The position numbers were made by a program, and so were the translations under genes. Below, piece after piece: positions 18,981 to 28,272 of a DNA stretch of 64,000 bases. Source of the DNA: Sinimarinibacterium arenosum (GTDB lineage: Bacteria; Pseudomonadota; Gammaproteobacteria; Nevskiales; Nevskiaceae). The notes below the pieces were generated by a model, which searched no databases, was not told where the DNA came from, and saw only the letters and a program-made list of their open reading frames with translations. Each line of letters opens with the position of its first letter. Position 1 is the first letter of the stretch. The stretch is taken from assembly GCF_005047655.1 (NCBI RefSeq), contig NZ_SUKF01000003.1, positions 62,001 through 126,000 on the forward strand, in the 5' to 3' direction.

Positions 18981-19994
18981 ATGAAAATTCTAGTAACCGG
19001 TGCCGCCGGATTTGTCGGCTATTTCTGCATCGAGGCCTTGCTGGCCCGTGGCGATACGGTGCTGGGCATCGACAATCTCAATGATTATTACGACCCGTCG
19101 CTGAAAGATGCGCGGCTGCAGCGGCTGGCGCCGCAGAAGAATTTCACATTTCGAGCGGTGGATCTGGCCGATCGTGCCGCGCTGGAGCAGGCGTTTGTCG
19201 ACTTTGCGCCGGACGTCGTGCTGAATCTGGCCGCACAGGCCGGCGTGCGCTACTCGCTGACCCATCCGCAGGCGTATATCGACAGCAATCTGGTCGGCTT
19301 CGCCAATCTGCTGGAATGCTGTCGGCATCACCCGGTGCGCCATCTGGTCTTCGCGTCGTCCAGCTCGGTCTACGGCGCCAACACCCAGGTGCCGTTTGCC
19401 GTCGGCAATCTGACCGATCACCCGGTCAGCCTGTATGCCGCCACCAAGAAGGCCAACGAGGTGATGGCGCACGCCTACAGCGACCTTTACGCGATTCCGT
19501 CGACCGGGCTGCGCTTCTTTACCGTGTACGGGCCATGGGGCCGACCGGACATGGCGTACTTCTCGTTCACGAAGGCCTTGTTCGAGGATCGTGAGATCGA
19601 CGTCTTCAACAATGGCGACATGGAGCGTGATTTCACCTACATCGACGACATCGTCAGCGGGGTGATTCGCGTCATCGACCAGCCGGCACAAGCCGATCCG
19701 AGCTGGACCGGTGACCCGCCCGTCGCGGGTCGCAGCCGGGCACCGTACCGGCTGTACAACATCGGTAATCATTCGCCGGTTAAATTGCTGCGCTTTATCG
19801 AAGTGCTGGAACAGCTGACCGGGCACAAGGCCAGAATGCGGATGCTGCCGATGGCGCCGGGCGACGTCTATCGCACCTGCGCGGACGTGCAGGATCTGGC
19901 GCGTGATGTCGGCTTTGAGCCGGCGACGCCGATCGAGCAGGGTCTTGACCGGTTTGTGTCCTGGTATCGCGAGTACTATCGGATCGGCACCTGA
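18981..19994 (+). CDS. UDP-glucuronate 4-epimerase-like SDR
   Basis: A 337-residue extended SDR. The NAD motif TGAAGFVG is at residues 7-14, followed by the GIDNLNDYYDPSLKDARL segment characteristic of UDP-glucuronate/UDP-galacturonate epimerases (GAE, LpsL). SSSSVYG and LYAATKKANE give the catalytic Ser/Tyr/Lys, and FTVYGPWGRPDMAYF and DFTYIDDIVSGV follow. It would interconvert UDP-GlcA and UDP-GalA. It precedes ugd by 44 bp on the same strand, so substrate production and epimerisation are co-encoded. A related hexose-uronate specificity is possible. Confidence 0.87.
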   Translation: MKILVTGAAGFVGYFCIEALLARGDTVLGIDNLNDYYDPSLKDARLQRLAPQKNFTFRAVDLADRAALEQAFVDFAPDVVLNLAAQAGVRYSLTHPQAYIDSNLVGFANLLECCRHHPVRHLVFASSSSVYGANTQVPFAVGNLTDHPVSLYAATKKANEVMAHAYSDLYAIPSTGLRFFTVYGPWGRPDMAYFSFTKALFEDREIDVFNNGDMERDFTYIDDIVSGVIRVIDQPAQADPSWTGDPPVAGRSRAPYRLYNIGNHSPVKLLRFIEVLEQLTGHKARMRMLPMAPGDVYRTCADVQDLARDVGFEPATPIEQGLDRFVSWYREYYRIGT

Positions 19995-20037
19995 GCGCAG
20001 CGCCGAGCCATCAAGAAACAACGACGACGGGTAATCA

Positions 20038-21363
20038 ATGAAGATCAGCGTGTTCGGTTCGGGCTATGTGGGTTTGGTCACGGCGGCGTGTCTCGCGGAC
20101 ACCGGCAATTCGGTGGTCTGCGTGGATGTCGACGCCGCCCGTATCGAGACGCTGAACGCCGGCCACTGCCCGTTCTACGAGCCCGGAGTGGATGCGCTGC
20201 TGACCCGCAACGCTCGCGCCGGACGTATCCGCTTCACCACCGATGCCGCGCAGGCGGTCGCGCACGGAGAAATCATCTTCATCGCCGTCGGTACGCCGCC
20301 GCAGGAAGACGGCTCGGCCGATCTGCAGTACGTGTTGCAGGTCGCAAAGACGGTGGGGCAGTACATGACGGATTATCGCGTCGTCTGCACCAAGTCCACG
20401 GTGCCGGTGGGCACTGCGGCCAAGGTACGCGCCGCGCTGATCGAGGCGCTGGCTGCGCGCAATGCCCAGGTCGACTTCGACGTCGTATCCAATCCGGAAT
20501 TCCTGAAGGAAGGTGCCGCGGTCGAGGACTTCATGCGGCCGGACCGGATCATTGTCGGCACCGACAGCGATCGCGCGCTGGAGCAGATGCGCAAACTGTA
20601 TGCGCCCTTCAATCGCAATCACGATCGCGTGATGGCGATGGATATCGAATCCGCGGAGCTGACCAAGTACGCCGCCAATGCGATGCTTGCCACCCGCATC
20701 AGCTTCATGAATGAACTGGCATTGCTGGCCGAAAAGGTCGGTGCCGACATCGAAAGCGTGCGCCGCGGCATCGGGTCCGATCCGCGCATCGGATTCAGCT
20801 TTCTGTACGCCGGCTGCGGTTACGGTGGCTCCTGCTTCCCGAAAGACGTCAAGGCGCTGATACGGACGGGCGCCGAGCAGGGGCAGGACCTCAAGGTGCT
20901 GAATGCCGTCGAGGCCGCAAACGATGTGCAGAAGACCTTGCTGTTCAGCCGCCTGCAGCGGCACCTGGGGTCACTGTCCGGCAAGACCATCGCGCTTTGG
21001 GGGCTGGCATTCAAGCCGAACACCGACGACATGCGCGAAGCGCCGAGCCGCGTCCTGATGGAGGCGATCTGGGCCGCTGGCGGGCAGGTGCGCGCCTTTG
21101 ATCCGATCGCGATGGATGCCACCCGAAGAATCTATGGCGAGCGACCGGATCTGCTCTATGCGGACAGTGCCGAGCACGCCTGTGAAGGTGCCGACGCATT
21201 GGTGCTCGTGACCGAGTGGGCGCAGTTCCGCAGCCCCGACTTCACTGTGGTCAAACGCCTGTTGCGCCAGCCGGCGATCTTTGATGGCCGCAACCAGTAC
21301 GACGGCCATGTGCTCAAGGCGCTGGGCTTTCATTACGAAGGCATCGGGCGCAAGGCCGACTGA
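20038..21363 (+). CDS. ugd: UDP-glucose 6-dehydrogenase
   Basis: A 441-residue enzyme oxidising UDP-glucose to UDP-glucuronate with two NAD+. The NAD-binding [14 protein letters not shown] is at residues 8-21; [17 protein letters not shown] and STVPVGTA follow. The catalytic cysteine C266 lies in [13 protein letters not shown], and the C-terminal domain has [18 protein letters not shown]. Complete and typical in length. It probably forms an operon with the upstream epimerase. The 5' stub of another ugd lies at 34574. Confidence 0.96.
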   Translation: MKISVFGSGYVGLVTAACLADTGNSVVCVDVDAARIETLNAGHCPFYEPGVDALLTRNARAGRIRFTTDAAQAVAHGEIIFIAVGTPPQEDGSADLQYVLQVAKTVGQYMTDYRVVCTKSTVPVGTAAKVRAALIEALAARNAQVDFDVVSNPEFLKEGAAVEDFMRPDRIIVGTDSDRALEQMRKLYAPFNRNHDRVMAMDIESAELTKYAANAMLATRISFMNELALLAEKVGADIESVRRGIGSDPRIGFSFLYAGCGYGGSCFPKDVKALIRTGAEQGQDLKVLNAVEAANDVQKTLLFSRLQRHLGSLSGKTIALWGLAFKPNTDDMREAPSRVLMEAIWAAGGQVRAFDPIAMDATRRIYGERPDLLYADSAEHACEGADALVLVTEWAQFRSPDFTVVKRLLRQPAIFDGRNQYDGHVLKALGFHYEGIGRKAD

Positions 21364-21389
21364 GCGAGTCGTCACCGATTCACCTCAAG

Positions 21390-21417
21390 TGGCGCAGCGT
21401 CTCGAGACGCTGCGCCA
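21390..21417. terminator. perfect 28-bp palindrome between convergent genes
   Basis: The sequence tggcgcagcgtctc is followed at once by its exact reverse complement. It sits 26 bp after ugd and 42 bp before the stop of the convergent yjbH-like gene, so it may terminate both transcripts. There is no T tract. The centre, gtctcgagac, shares letters with the dispersed REP arm and may be a collapsed copy. Confidence 0.5.
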
Positions 21418-21458
21418 CACTGCTGGCTCGAGCCCGAGCCCGAGCCCGCAACCGGATC

Positions 21459-23225
21459 CTAGAGATCCGGTGCCGTCAGCAGGTTCTCCGGTAGCGCACG
21501 GTCTCCATCCAGCACGTCCTTGATCAGGTTGTATTCCGGCAGCGGCTCTACCAGGTCGCCAAAGGTCAGTCGATTGACGCCTGAAGGATGGTTGATCGTG
21601 GTGCCGACCGCATATTCCCAACGCGGCGAACCGTTGATGGCAAACTGACCCGCGCGCAGTCCGCGGCCGACGCCCAGTGGAATGCTCAGGCCAACGCCGC
21701 CACGTTGCAGGTCGTCATCGTCGCGCTGGTAGTAAATGCGGATCGCAAAGTCACTGAAGTAGCGGGTGATTTCCAGCTTGCCGCCGCGGTCGTCATAGAA
21801 GTAGTCGCCGTAGCTGGCACGGATTGCGAGCTGCTTGCGTGGCCAGAAATACCGATACGACGCAATCCTGGTTTCGTGTGGCAGGAAGAAGATGTCGTCT
21901 TCGGGCTCGTACTTGCCGTAGGCAAAGCGCAGCTGGTGGCGTCCGCTGGCATCATGGATGGCCGAATCGATGTGAACGAAGCCGTAGTTCACTTCATCGA
22001 TTTCGGTGAAGCCGGCAGTGGTCAAGGTGAACCAGCCTGGCAGCGGATGCACCAGCCACTGGCCGGCAATGTCGCGCCAGTCGCTGTGGTGCAACAGGTT
22101 CTCGAAGCGCTCGCCTTCGGCAACGTCATCGGAGTGCGCTACCGCGACGTCGTAGGTTCCGTAGACCGCAAGGCCGAACGGAAATTGCAGTCGCGCACTG
22201 GGTTGGATTGCGAGCGAGTAATCAAGAGTGCCGTACTCGGTGGCAACGAGGCTGCGGACATCAGGTTCCAGTCGTATCTCGCCGCCAATCCAGTGGGGCC
22301 AGCGGTAGGCGGCGGGACTGTCGTACAAGGACAGCCATTGCGCCTGGGGCTGTGCCTGATCCACGGTCACGCGGCGGATCGGGACGCCATAGCGGTACTC
22401 GCGGATTTGACCGGCGTCGCTATTGCTTCGAACTGCTTCTGTCAGCGTCTTAGCGCTGCTGGCTGGTGTGTCCGTTGAGGTCACGGCTTTCCACGAACGC
22501 GCGTCACGGTTGCCGACCGCGTTGGATGCGGGGACTGGCGCTTCGCGGCGATGCCCGAACTGGATTGCCAATCCACCGCCGGCCGAGAAGGACTGCTTCG
22601 GGTCCGTGGAGCCCGCGGCGGTGGTATAGACCGTCAGCGCGGGAGTGATATTCCAGAACAGACGGGCGCCATAGCTGCTTTCCTTGCCGTCATAGTCCGC
22701 GAGGATGTCGGCGAACGGCAACACGCGATAGCGGATGCCGCCGAAAGCGCCATCCAGCGTATCGGGGCCGCCACCGCCGCCAACGGTCAGCGCCAGGCCC
22801 TTCCATTTGAAGGTGCCGACGCCGTAGACCGAGCGGAGCTGCTGAGCATCACCGCCAAAGTCCGTGGCGCCGACAGCGACCGAGAACATGTCTGAGGTGT
22901 ACAGCTGAAGCTTGGCGTTGCCCGACAGATCGTGCCTGAGCCGTCTGCCATTGTCGTTCTCGGCCTTGGAGAAGCGTCCTGTGATCTCCAGTTGCCGCCA
23001 AAGCCCGATCGAAAAATACGCGTTTTCGACCGTGTCGAAGCTTTCCGGCGCCGTCGACTCGATGTCGTTGTTGTACTGCAAGTGCAGAGCGCCCTCAGGC
23101 GTCACGTCTGCATCCGGGACAGTCAACAGGCCATGGAAGCCCTGCATCGCGTAATCCGGCGACGCATCGGCCCAGGCGGCACTACTGAAAATGACGGCTG
23201 CTGCGGCGCATGACCTCAAGAACAT
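21459..23225 (-). CDS. YjbH-like outer-membrane exopolysaccharide protein
   Basis: A 588-residue protein with a signal peptide (about 1-19, SSAAWA). GFHGLLTVPDADVTPEGALHLQY is the N-terminal barrel signature of YjbH-type proteins. Long amphipathic beta-strand stretches follow (for example NAYFSIGLWRQLEITGRFS and QLAIRASYGDYFYDD), then a C-terminal barrel part rich in aromatic strand ends. The family contains paired beta-barrels linked to exopolysaccharide secretion (yjbEFGH). It is shorter than E. coli YjbH (about 700 residues), and no yjbE, F or G is adjacent. Its place beside ugd fits a role in export of the polymer made by this locus. Confidence 0.8.
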   Translation of the reverse strand: MFLRSCAAAAVIFSSAAWADASPDYAMQGFHGLLTVPDADVTPEGALHLQYNNDIESTAPESFDTVENAYFSIGLWRQLEITGRFSKAENDNGRRLRHDLSGNAKLQLYTSDMFSVAVGATDFGGDAQQLRSVYGVGTFKWKGLALTVGGGGGPDTLDGAFGGIRYRVLPFADILADYDGKESSYGARLFWNITPALTVYTTAAGSTDPKQSFSAGGGLAIQFGHRREAPVPASNAVGNRDARSWKAVTSTDTPASSAKTLTEAVRSNSDAGQIREYRYGVPIRRVTVDQAQPQAQWLSLYDSPAAYRWPHWIGGEIRLEPDVRSLVATEYGTLDYSLAIQPSARLQFPFGLAVYGTYDVAVAHSDDVAEGERFENLLHHSDWRDIAGQWLVHPLPGWFTLTTAGFTEIDEVNYGFVHIDSAIHDASGRHQLRFAYGKYEPEDDIFFLPHETRIASYRYFWPRKQLAIRASYGDYFYDDRGGKLEITRYFSDFAIRIYYQRDDDDLQRGGVGLSIPLGVGRGLRAGQFAINGSPRWEYAVGTTINHPSGVNRLTFGDLVEPLPEYNLIKDVLDGDRALPENLLTAPDL

Positions 23226-23357
23226 GAATTCCCCCTGTGGGTCGGTGTCGTCACAACCGGATGTTACTGAACTCTACGGCCGAACACGCGATGTTTTCAG
23301 GGCGCTCGCTCTCGGAGTCGAAGCCGAAGTGATGTCGTGGAGCGTCGATCGGGCATG

Positions 23358-23389
23358 AAAAAAGAGCCACGACCTCGGGTCGTGGCTCT
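23358..23389 (-). terminator. intrinsic terminator of the 23424-24203 gene
   Basis: A 12-bp perfect stem (23363-23374 with 23378-23389) with a 3-nt loop, followed on the minus strand by six T residues. It lies 35 bp after the lipoprotein stop. Confidence 0.9.
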
Positions 23390-23423
23390 CTGATCCGCAG
23401 ATCGATACAGACTTTGCGGCGAA

Positions 23424-24203
23424 TCAGTTGCCGCCGGAACCGGTGATCGTGCCGTCGTTACGGTCCGGATCATCCTGGCCGCTGGCCAGTTCGTCCGCTG
23501 CGTCAGTGCCCTCTGCGACGCTGGCTGCTTCATCGTCGATCTCGGACTGGCTGAACTGATCGCCCAGATCGCCGTCGGCAATATCGTCGGCCAACAGGCT
23601 CAGAACGTCCTGAGCATCCAGACCCATGCCTTCAGTCAGATTCGCCAAGGCCGCAAGCACGGCAGCATAGGCGCCCGCGTTGCCCGAAAGCGTGTCGAGG
23701 TCGTCCAGTGAGTTGACAACCTGCGGCAGTGCCAGGAGGTCGCCCAGGCCGAAGAACGAAGCAATATCACCGAGGACGGTATCAACCTGACCGTCGGTCA
23801 CAGTGCCGCCAAGAGCAAGCACCGCTTCGGCAGCAACATCGGTCAACGGCGTTACAGCGAGCGAGGTGGTATCGCTGGGGGCGACTGCCTTCATCGTGCC
23901 GGTGAAGGTTTCAAACTGGCCGGTCGCTTCGTTGAAGTACTGGCCGCCGGTGCAGGAGAGAACATACGGCTCTGACGGAGCCGGCGACAAAGTCATCGTG
24001 AAATTGCCGGAGCCGTCGGTGGTGCCGCTGCCCAACACAGTCCCGCTCAGGGTCGTCACTGTGCAGGTGGCATTCAACAGCGCGCCCAGTGCGGCACGGC
24101 CATCGATGTCAACTTTGGACTTGTGGTGGTTGTTGCCGCAGGCGCTGACTGCAACGGTAATCAGGCCGATCGCGCTGGCCTTCAGAAAGCTGTTCATGTT
24201 CAT
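23424..24203 (-). CDS. acidic hypothetical lipoprotein
   Basis: A 259-residue lipoprotein. The signal MNMNSFLKASAIGL leads to a lipobox ending at C22 (VSAC), followed by a His-containing linker GNNHHKSK. An N-terminal Ig/carboxypeptidase-regulatory-like part (about 30-110) contains GTVLGSGTTDGSGNFTMTL and LSCTGGQYF. The rest is helical and very acidic, ending in DPDRNDGTITGSGGN. No enzymatic motif is present. It is monocistronic, with its own terminator, between the yjbH-like gene and yajC. It could be a cell-surface protein; I cannot assign a function. Confidence 0.7.
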   Translation of the reverse strand: MNMNSFLKASAIGLITVAVSACGNNHHKSKVDIDGRAALGALLNATCTVTTLSGTVLGSGTTDGSGNFTMTLSPAPSEPYVLSCTGGQYFNEATGQFETFTGTMKAVAPSDTTSLAVTPLTDVAAEAVLALGGTVTDGQVDTVLGDIASFFGLGDLLALPQVVNSLDDLDTLSGNAGAYAAVLAALANLTEGMGLDAQDVLSLLADDIADGDLGDQFSQSEIDDEAASVAEGTDAADELASGQDDPDRNDGTITGSGGN

Positions 24204-24605
24204 CGATCAACCCATCCCTTTTGACAATAGAACTTTGCGGAACTGCCGGAGCATTGACTCTAGCCTTGACGCAAAAAATGTACCTTGATTGAAGGTGACT
24301 CAGACCGCCGTGGAGTGCGCGCACGGTGATACGCCGAAACCATATTAAACAAGTGCACTCTTAAATCAACTATACGCTGTCACACGCGCATGGCGCATGG
24401 TGCCCATCGTACCTCGCCCGAACAAGCGAGGGGACAGACTAGCGCATTTAAATGACAAACTGGTGCAGGGCGACCCTTCGTTGTGCATGCATTGGGTTTT
24501 TTGGGCGTCGCCGACGCTGGGGTCAGATTTAAAGTCGGGCTCAGTCGGCGACCGTGGCATAATCCGCGCCTCGCAATTGACCCTAACGACCAACGGAGCT
24601 TTCCT
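24204..24605. other. upstream region of yajC-secDF
   Basis: This 402-bp gap lies between a leftward lipoprotein gene and yajC. Two short motifs, GGGGACAGACTA at about 24430 and GGGGTCAGATTTAAAG at about 24518, resemble sequence tags I associate from memory with REP-type transposon remnants in Gammaproteobacteria; this is unverified. A CATAAT at 24558-24563 is a possible -10 for yajC without a convincing -35. GGAG at about 24595 serves yajC. No gene seen. Confidence 0.45.
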
Positions 24606-24932
24606 GTGCTGGATTTCTTGATCAGTCCCGCCTACGCCCAAGCCGGCGCTGCGCCCAATCCGCTGATGCAGTTCCTGCCGCTCGTGTTGCTGGTGATTCT
24701 GTTCTATTTCATGCTGATCCGGCCGCAGATGAAGCGCACGCGCGAGCACCGCGACATGCTCGGCAGCCTGGCCAAGGGGGATGAAGTCGTCACCTCCGGT
24801 GGCTTGGCCGGCAAGGTCGCCAACATCGGTGAAGCCTATGTCACCGTTGAGATTGCTGAAAACGTGGTGATCAAGGTTCAGAAGTCCGCGATCAGCAGCG
24901 TACTGCCGAAAGGATCCCTCAAGGCCCTGTGA
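24606..24932 (+). CDS. yajC: Sec translocon accessory subunit YajC
   Basis: A 108-residue single-pass inner-membrane protein. A short periplasmic N-terminus (LISPAYAQAG) precedes one helix (about residues 19-38, LMQFLPLVLLVILFYFMLIRPQMK). The cytoplasmic domain has GDEVVTSGGLAGKVANI and VTVEIAENVVIKVQKSAI, diagnostic for YajC. It associates with SecDF and the SecYEG translocon. I chose the GTG at 24606 because GGAGC precedes it and the protein then starts like known YajC; longer frames would place 41 unrelated residues in front. It is first in yajC-secD-secF. The usual upstream tgt and queA are absent. Confidence 0.94.
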   Translation: MLDFLISPAYAQAGAAPNPLMQFLPLVLLVILFYFMLIRPQMKRTREHRDMLGSLAKGDEVVTSGGLAGKVANIGEAYVTVEIAENVVIKVQKSAISSVLPKGSLKAL

Positions 24933-25017
24933 TCGAGGTGGCGCGGCGGCATGCCGCGCCCGCTGTCGCATCCACGCGTTGGAACCTTCCGGGGTTGCGA
25001 CGCACTGAAGCATTGCC

Positions 25018-26871
25018 ATGAAGCCATACGCCACCTGGAAGTACCTCATTCTCGTCGTTGCCATCGTGTTTGGTCTGCTGTACGCAGCACCCAACCTGTA
25101 CGGCGACGATCCCTCGGTGCAGATTTCGCTGGAGAGCGGCGACCCGCTGCCGGCCGAATTTGCCGATCGGGTCTCCAGCATTCTGGCCGACGCTCAGCTG
25201 ACGCCGCTGGCCAGCGATCTCGAGGAAGGACAGTGGATCGTCCGTTACGGCAGCTCCGAGGGGCAGCTCAAGGCAGCCGACGTGCTCAAGCGCGAGTTGG
25301 GCCGCAGCTATGTCGTCGCGCTGAACCTGGCCCCGAAAACGCCGGAATGGCTGCGTGCAATCGGCGCCAAGCCGATGAACCTGGGCCTGGATCTGCGTGG
25401 TGGCGTGCACTTCCTGCTCGAGGTGGATATCAACGATGTGCGCGAGCGCGCGGTTGAGCGCATCGTCAACGACGTGCCGGCTTTGCTGCGCAAGGAAAAC
25501 GTGCGCTACACCGGGCGCCGGCAGGTGGCCGCAGCCGGTGTGCTGGAGTTTGCCGACGCCGAGCATGTCGACGCTGCGCGCCGCGTGATCGCGAGCAATT
25601 TCCCGGAATATCAGCTGTCCTCGCCTCCGGACGCGCCGTTGAGTCTGCAGATCAGCCTGTCCGAGGCTGAAGCCAAGCGCATCGTCGACTTTGCGGTGCA
25701 GCAGAACCTGACGACCCTGCGCAATCGTGTGAACCAACTCGGCGTGGCCGAGCCGCTGGTACAGCGGCAGGGTGCGAACCGCATCGTGGTGCAGCTGCCC
25801 GGAGTTCAGGACACCACGCGGGTCAAGGACTTGCTCGGTGCCACCGCGACCCTGGAATACCGCGCTGTCGCCGAAGATGACGCCGCCTCCGCGGCCCGCA
25901 CCGGCATCATTCCGGTGGGTACGCAGTTGTTCTATACGCGTGACGGCCATCGCCCGTATCTGCTCAAGCGCGAATTGATCGCCGGCGGGGACAATCTGGT
26001 CGATGCCGCGGCCACGGTGGATCAGGACGGTGGCCCGGCGGTGAGCGTCACGCTGGACGGCGCCGGTGCCAAGCGCATGTTCGAGTTCACCGAGAAGAAC
26101 GTCGGCAAGCCGATGGCGGTACTGTTCAAGGAACGCGAGGTCGTCACCAACTACAACGCCAAGGGCGAGCCGATCCGTGAGCATCGCGAGGTCGAGGAGA
26201 TCATCTCGGTCGCCTCGATTCGCGGTGTGTTCGGCAAGCGCTTCCAGACCACGGGCCTGGGCAGCAAGGAGGCCCATGATCTGGCACTGCTGCTGAAGGC
26301 GGGCGCCCTGGCGGCGCCGGTCGATATCGTTGAGGAGCGCACCGTCGGCCCCAGCCTCGGCGCCGACAATATCCGGCAGGGTTTCTCCGCCGCGTTGCTG
26401 GGCCTGACGCTGGTCGTGATCTTCATGGCCTTCTATTACCGCGTGTTCGGCCTGTTCGCGATTTCGGCACTACTGCTGAATCTGGTGATCCTGCTGGCGA
26501 TCCTGTCCGTGCTGCAGGCCACCCTGACCATGCCCGGTATCGTCGGTGTGGTCTTGCACATGGGTATCGCGGTCGATGCCAACGTGCTGATTTACGAACG
26601 TATTCGCGAAGAGTTGCGGGCGGGGGCCAAACCGCATGCCGCCATTGAAGCCGGCTACGAGCGCGCGTTCCTGACCATCGCGGACGCCAATATCACCGGC
26701 TTGATTGCGACGGTGGTTCTGTTCGTGCTCGGCGAGGGGCCGATCAAGGGCTTCGCCATCACGCTGGCCATCGGCATCATGACCTCGCAGTTCACGGCCA
26801 TCGTCGGATCGCGCGCGCTGGCTCAGCTGGTCTTCGCCAAGCGTCAGATGAAGGACGTGCCGATATGGTGA
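25018..26871 (+). CDS. secD: protein translocase subunit SecD
   Basis: A 617-residue RND-family subunit that uses the proton-motive force to help complete protein export. N-terminal TM1 (about 7-26) is followed by a large periplasmic P1 domain beginning GLDLRGGVHFLLEVD (near 123). The C-terminal TM block contains VGPSLGADNIRQGFSAALLGL, GIVGVVLHMGIAVDANVLIYERIREEL and GFAITLAIGIMTSQFTAI. All hallmark motifs and full length are present. It lies 85 bp after yajC and 103 bp before secF. Confidence 0.97.
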   Translation: MKPYATWKYLILVVAIVFGLLYAAPNLYGDDPSVQISLESGDPLPAEFADRVSSILADAQLTPLASDLEEGQWIVRYGSSEGQLKAADVLKRELGRSYVVALNLAPKTPEWLRAIGAKPMNLGLDLRGGVHFLLEVDINDVRERAVERIVNDVPALLRKENVRYTGRRQVAAAGVLEFADAEHVDAARRVIASNFPEYQLSSPPDAPLSLQISLSEAEAKRIVDFAVQQNLTTLRNRVNQLGVAEPLVQRQGANRIVVQLPGVQDTTRVKDLLGATATLEYRAVAEDDAASAARTGIIPVGTQLFYTRDGHRPYLLKRELIAGGDNLVDAAATVDQDGGPAVSVTLDGAGAKRMFEFTEKNVGKPMAVLFKEREVVTNYNAKGEPIREHREVEEIISVASIRGVFGKRFQTTGLGSKEAHDLALLLKAGALAAPVDIVEERTVGPSLGADNIRQGFSAALLGLTLVVIFMAFYYRVFGLFAISALLLNLVILLAILSVLQATLTMPGIVGVVLHMGIAVDANVLIYERIREELRAGAKPHAAIEAGYERAFLTIADANITGLIATVVLFVLGEGPIKGFAITLAIGIMTSQFTAIVGSRALAQLVFAKRQMKDVPIW

Positions 26872-26974
26872 GCCTGCAGCCAGAAATTACCGCTCCGTTC
26901 GGCAGGGATGCAGTGCCGTCTGCATCGGGCCTGAATCTCGAAACCATGCGCACATTCCCTTTCCGGGACATCCA

Positions 26975-27904
26975 ATGAAATTCTTCGCACGCGTTCCCAA
27001 CATTGATTTCATGTCGCAGCGCAAGGTCGGGCTGACGGCTTCGACCCTGCTGACGCTGGGTGCGATCCTGCTGGTACTGGTCCGGGGCCTGAACCTGGGC
27101 ATCGACTTCACCGGCGGCGTGCTGGTTGAAGTGCAGTATCCGCAGACCGTGGAGCTGGACTCGGTCCGCTCCAATCTGGCCGAAGCGGGGTACGAGCGTG
27201 CCGTGGTGCAGTACTTTGGCGCCAGCACCGCGGTATTGATCCGCCTGCCACCCGCGGAGGACGCCTCGTCGGCGCAGGTCAGTACCAACATCCTGCACGC
27301 GCTGAACGCCGAACAGAACGGCATTTCACTTCGGCGCATCGAGTTTGTCGGCCCGCAGGTGGGCGACGAACTGGCTGAAAAGGGCGGCCTGGCGCTGCTG
27401 TTCGCGTTCATGGGCATCATGATCTACATCGCCTTCCGCTTCGAGTGGAAGTTCTCGGTGGGGGCGATTGCTGCGCTGATTCACGATGCGGTGATGGTGC
27501 TGGGCTTGTTGTCCCTGCTGCAGGTTGAATTTGATATCACCACACTCGCGGCCATCCTGGCGCTGATCGGTTACTCAAATAACGAGACCATCGTCATTTT
27601 CGATCGTGTGCGCGAGAACCTGATCAATCAGCGCAAGGGCGACGTGCTGGATATCGTCAACCTGTCGGTCAACCAGACCCTGCTGCGCTCGGTGATCACC
27701 CATTTGACCACGCTGCTGGTGCTGGTCGCCTTGTTCTTCCTCGGCGGCTCCAGCGTCAACAGCTTTTCGATCGCGATGATCTTCGGTGTCATCGTGGCCA
27801 CCTATTCGTCGATTTACGTCTCGACCAATCTGGCGGTCGCGCTCGGCGTCTCGCGTGAAGACCTGTTGCCCTCGCAGGACAAGGAAATCGACGAGCTGCC
27901 GTAA
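26975..27904 (+). CDS. secF: protein translocase subunit SecF
   Basis: A 309-residue partner of SecD in the inner membrane. TM1 lies at about 20-38, then the periplasmic start GIDFTGGVLVEVQYP. The C-terminal TM helices carry VGDELAEKGGLALLFAFMGI, LIGYSNNETIVIFDRVREN and the terminal GVIVATYSSIYVSTNLAVAL. Typical length, complete. ATG 26975 is preceded by a purine-rich segment. Confidence 0.97.
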   Translation: MKFFARVPNIDFMSQRKVGLTASTLLTLGAILLVLVRGLNLGIDFTGGVLVEVQYPQTVELDSVRSNLAEAGYERAVVQYFGASTAVLIRLPPAEDASSAQVSTNILHALNAEQNGISLRRIEFVGPQVGDELAEKGGLALLFAFMGIMIYIAFRFEWKFSVGAIAALIHDAVMVLGLLSLLQVEFDITTLAAILALIGYSNNETIVIFDRVRENLINQRKGDVLDIVNLSVNQTLLRSVITHLTTLLVLVALFFLGGSSVNSFSIAMIFGVIVATYSSIYVSTNLAVALGVSREDLLPSQDKEIDELP

Positions 27905-27909
27905 CCTCA

Positions 27910-27929
27910 GGCGGAGGACAAACTCCGCC
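27910..27929 (+). terminator. small hairpin after secF
   Basis: A 7-bp stem ggcggag/ctccgcc with a 6-nt loop begins six bases after the secF stop. No T run follows, so its role as a terminator is uncertain. Confidence 0.35.
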
Positions 27930-27996
27930 CGCTCCAGTCCCGCAGCGCTGTGGCGCGGCCTGTGTAGGAGCCATCGTTCGCGGTTAAGAGGACACT

Positions 27997-28089
27997 CGTT
28001 CGGGTCGAGTCGCGCGAAGCGCGTATCGAGACCTCGCATCGCAGTCGCTTGGCGGCTCGCGATGGGCTCCGCTCTCGACGCGAACGGCA
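27997..28089. repeat. REP-like copy plus distant inverted half
   Basis: A full copy (27997-28032) reads cgttcgggtcgagt, stem CGCGC-GAA-GCGCG, then gtatcgagac. An inverted half ctctcgacgcgaacgg follows at about 28073-28089. The 368-bp gap 27905-28272 otherwise contains only a hairpin followed by an A run at 28198-28214 and the galE leader; no gene is seen. Confidence 0.8.
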
Positions 28090-28272
28090 AGTTTCACGAG
28101 GCCGTGAGGTGCACGGTCCGGATTTACTACACGGCCAGTCCTCATTTGAGTGTTGCTCTGCAACATACTTGCAGTACCATAATTAAAACGTTCCTGAGTC
28201 CCGCCTGACGCGGGAAAAAAGGGAGCAGTCGCACGGCCAGGCGCATCGGTCAGTACGCAAGAGGCGAGGGTT

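Noticed and set aside
28198-28214. Hairpin tcccgc/gcggga as a terminator
   Set aside because: It is followed by an A run on the plus strand, and T residues precede it on the minus strand, so it does not fit an intrinsic terminator in either direction.
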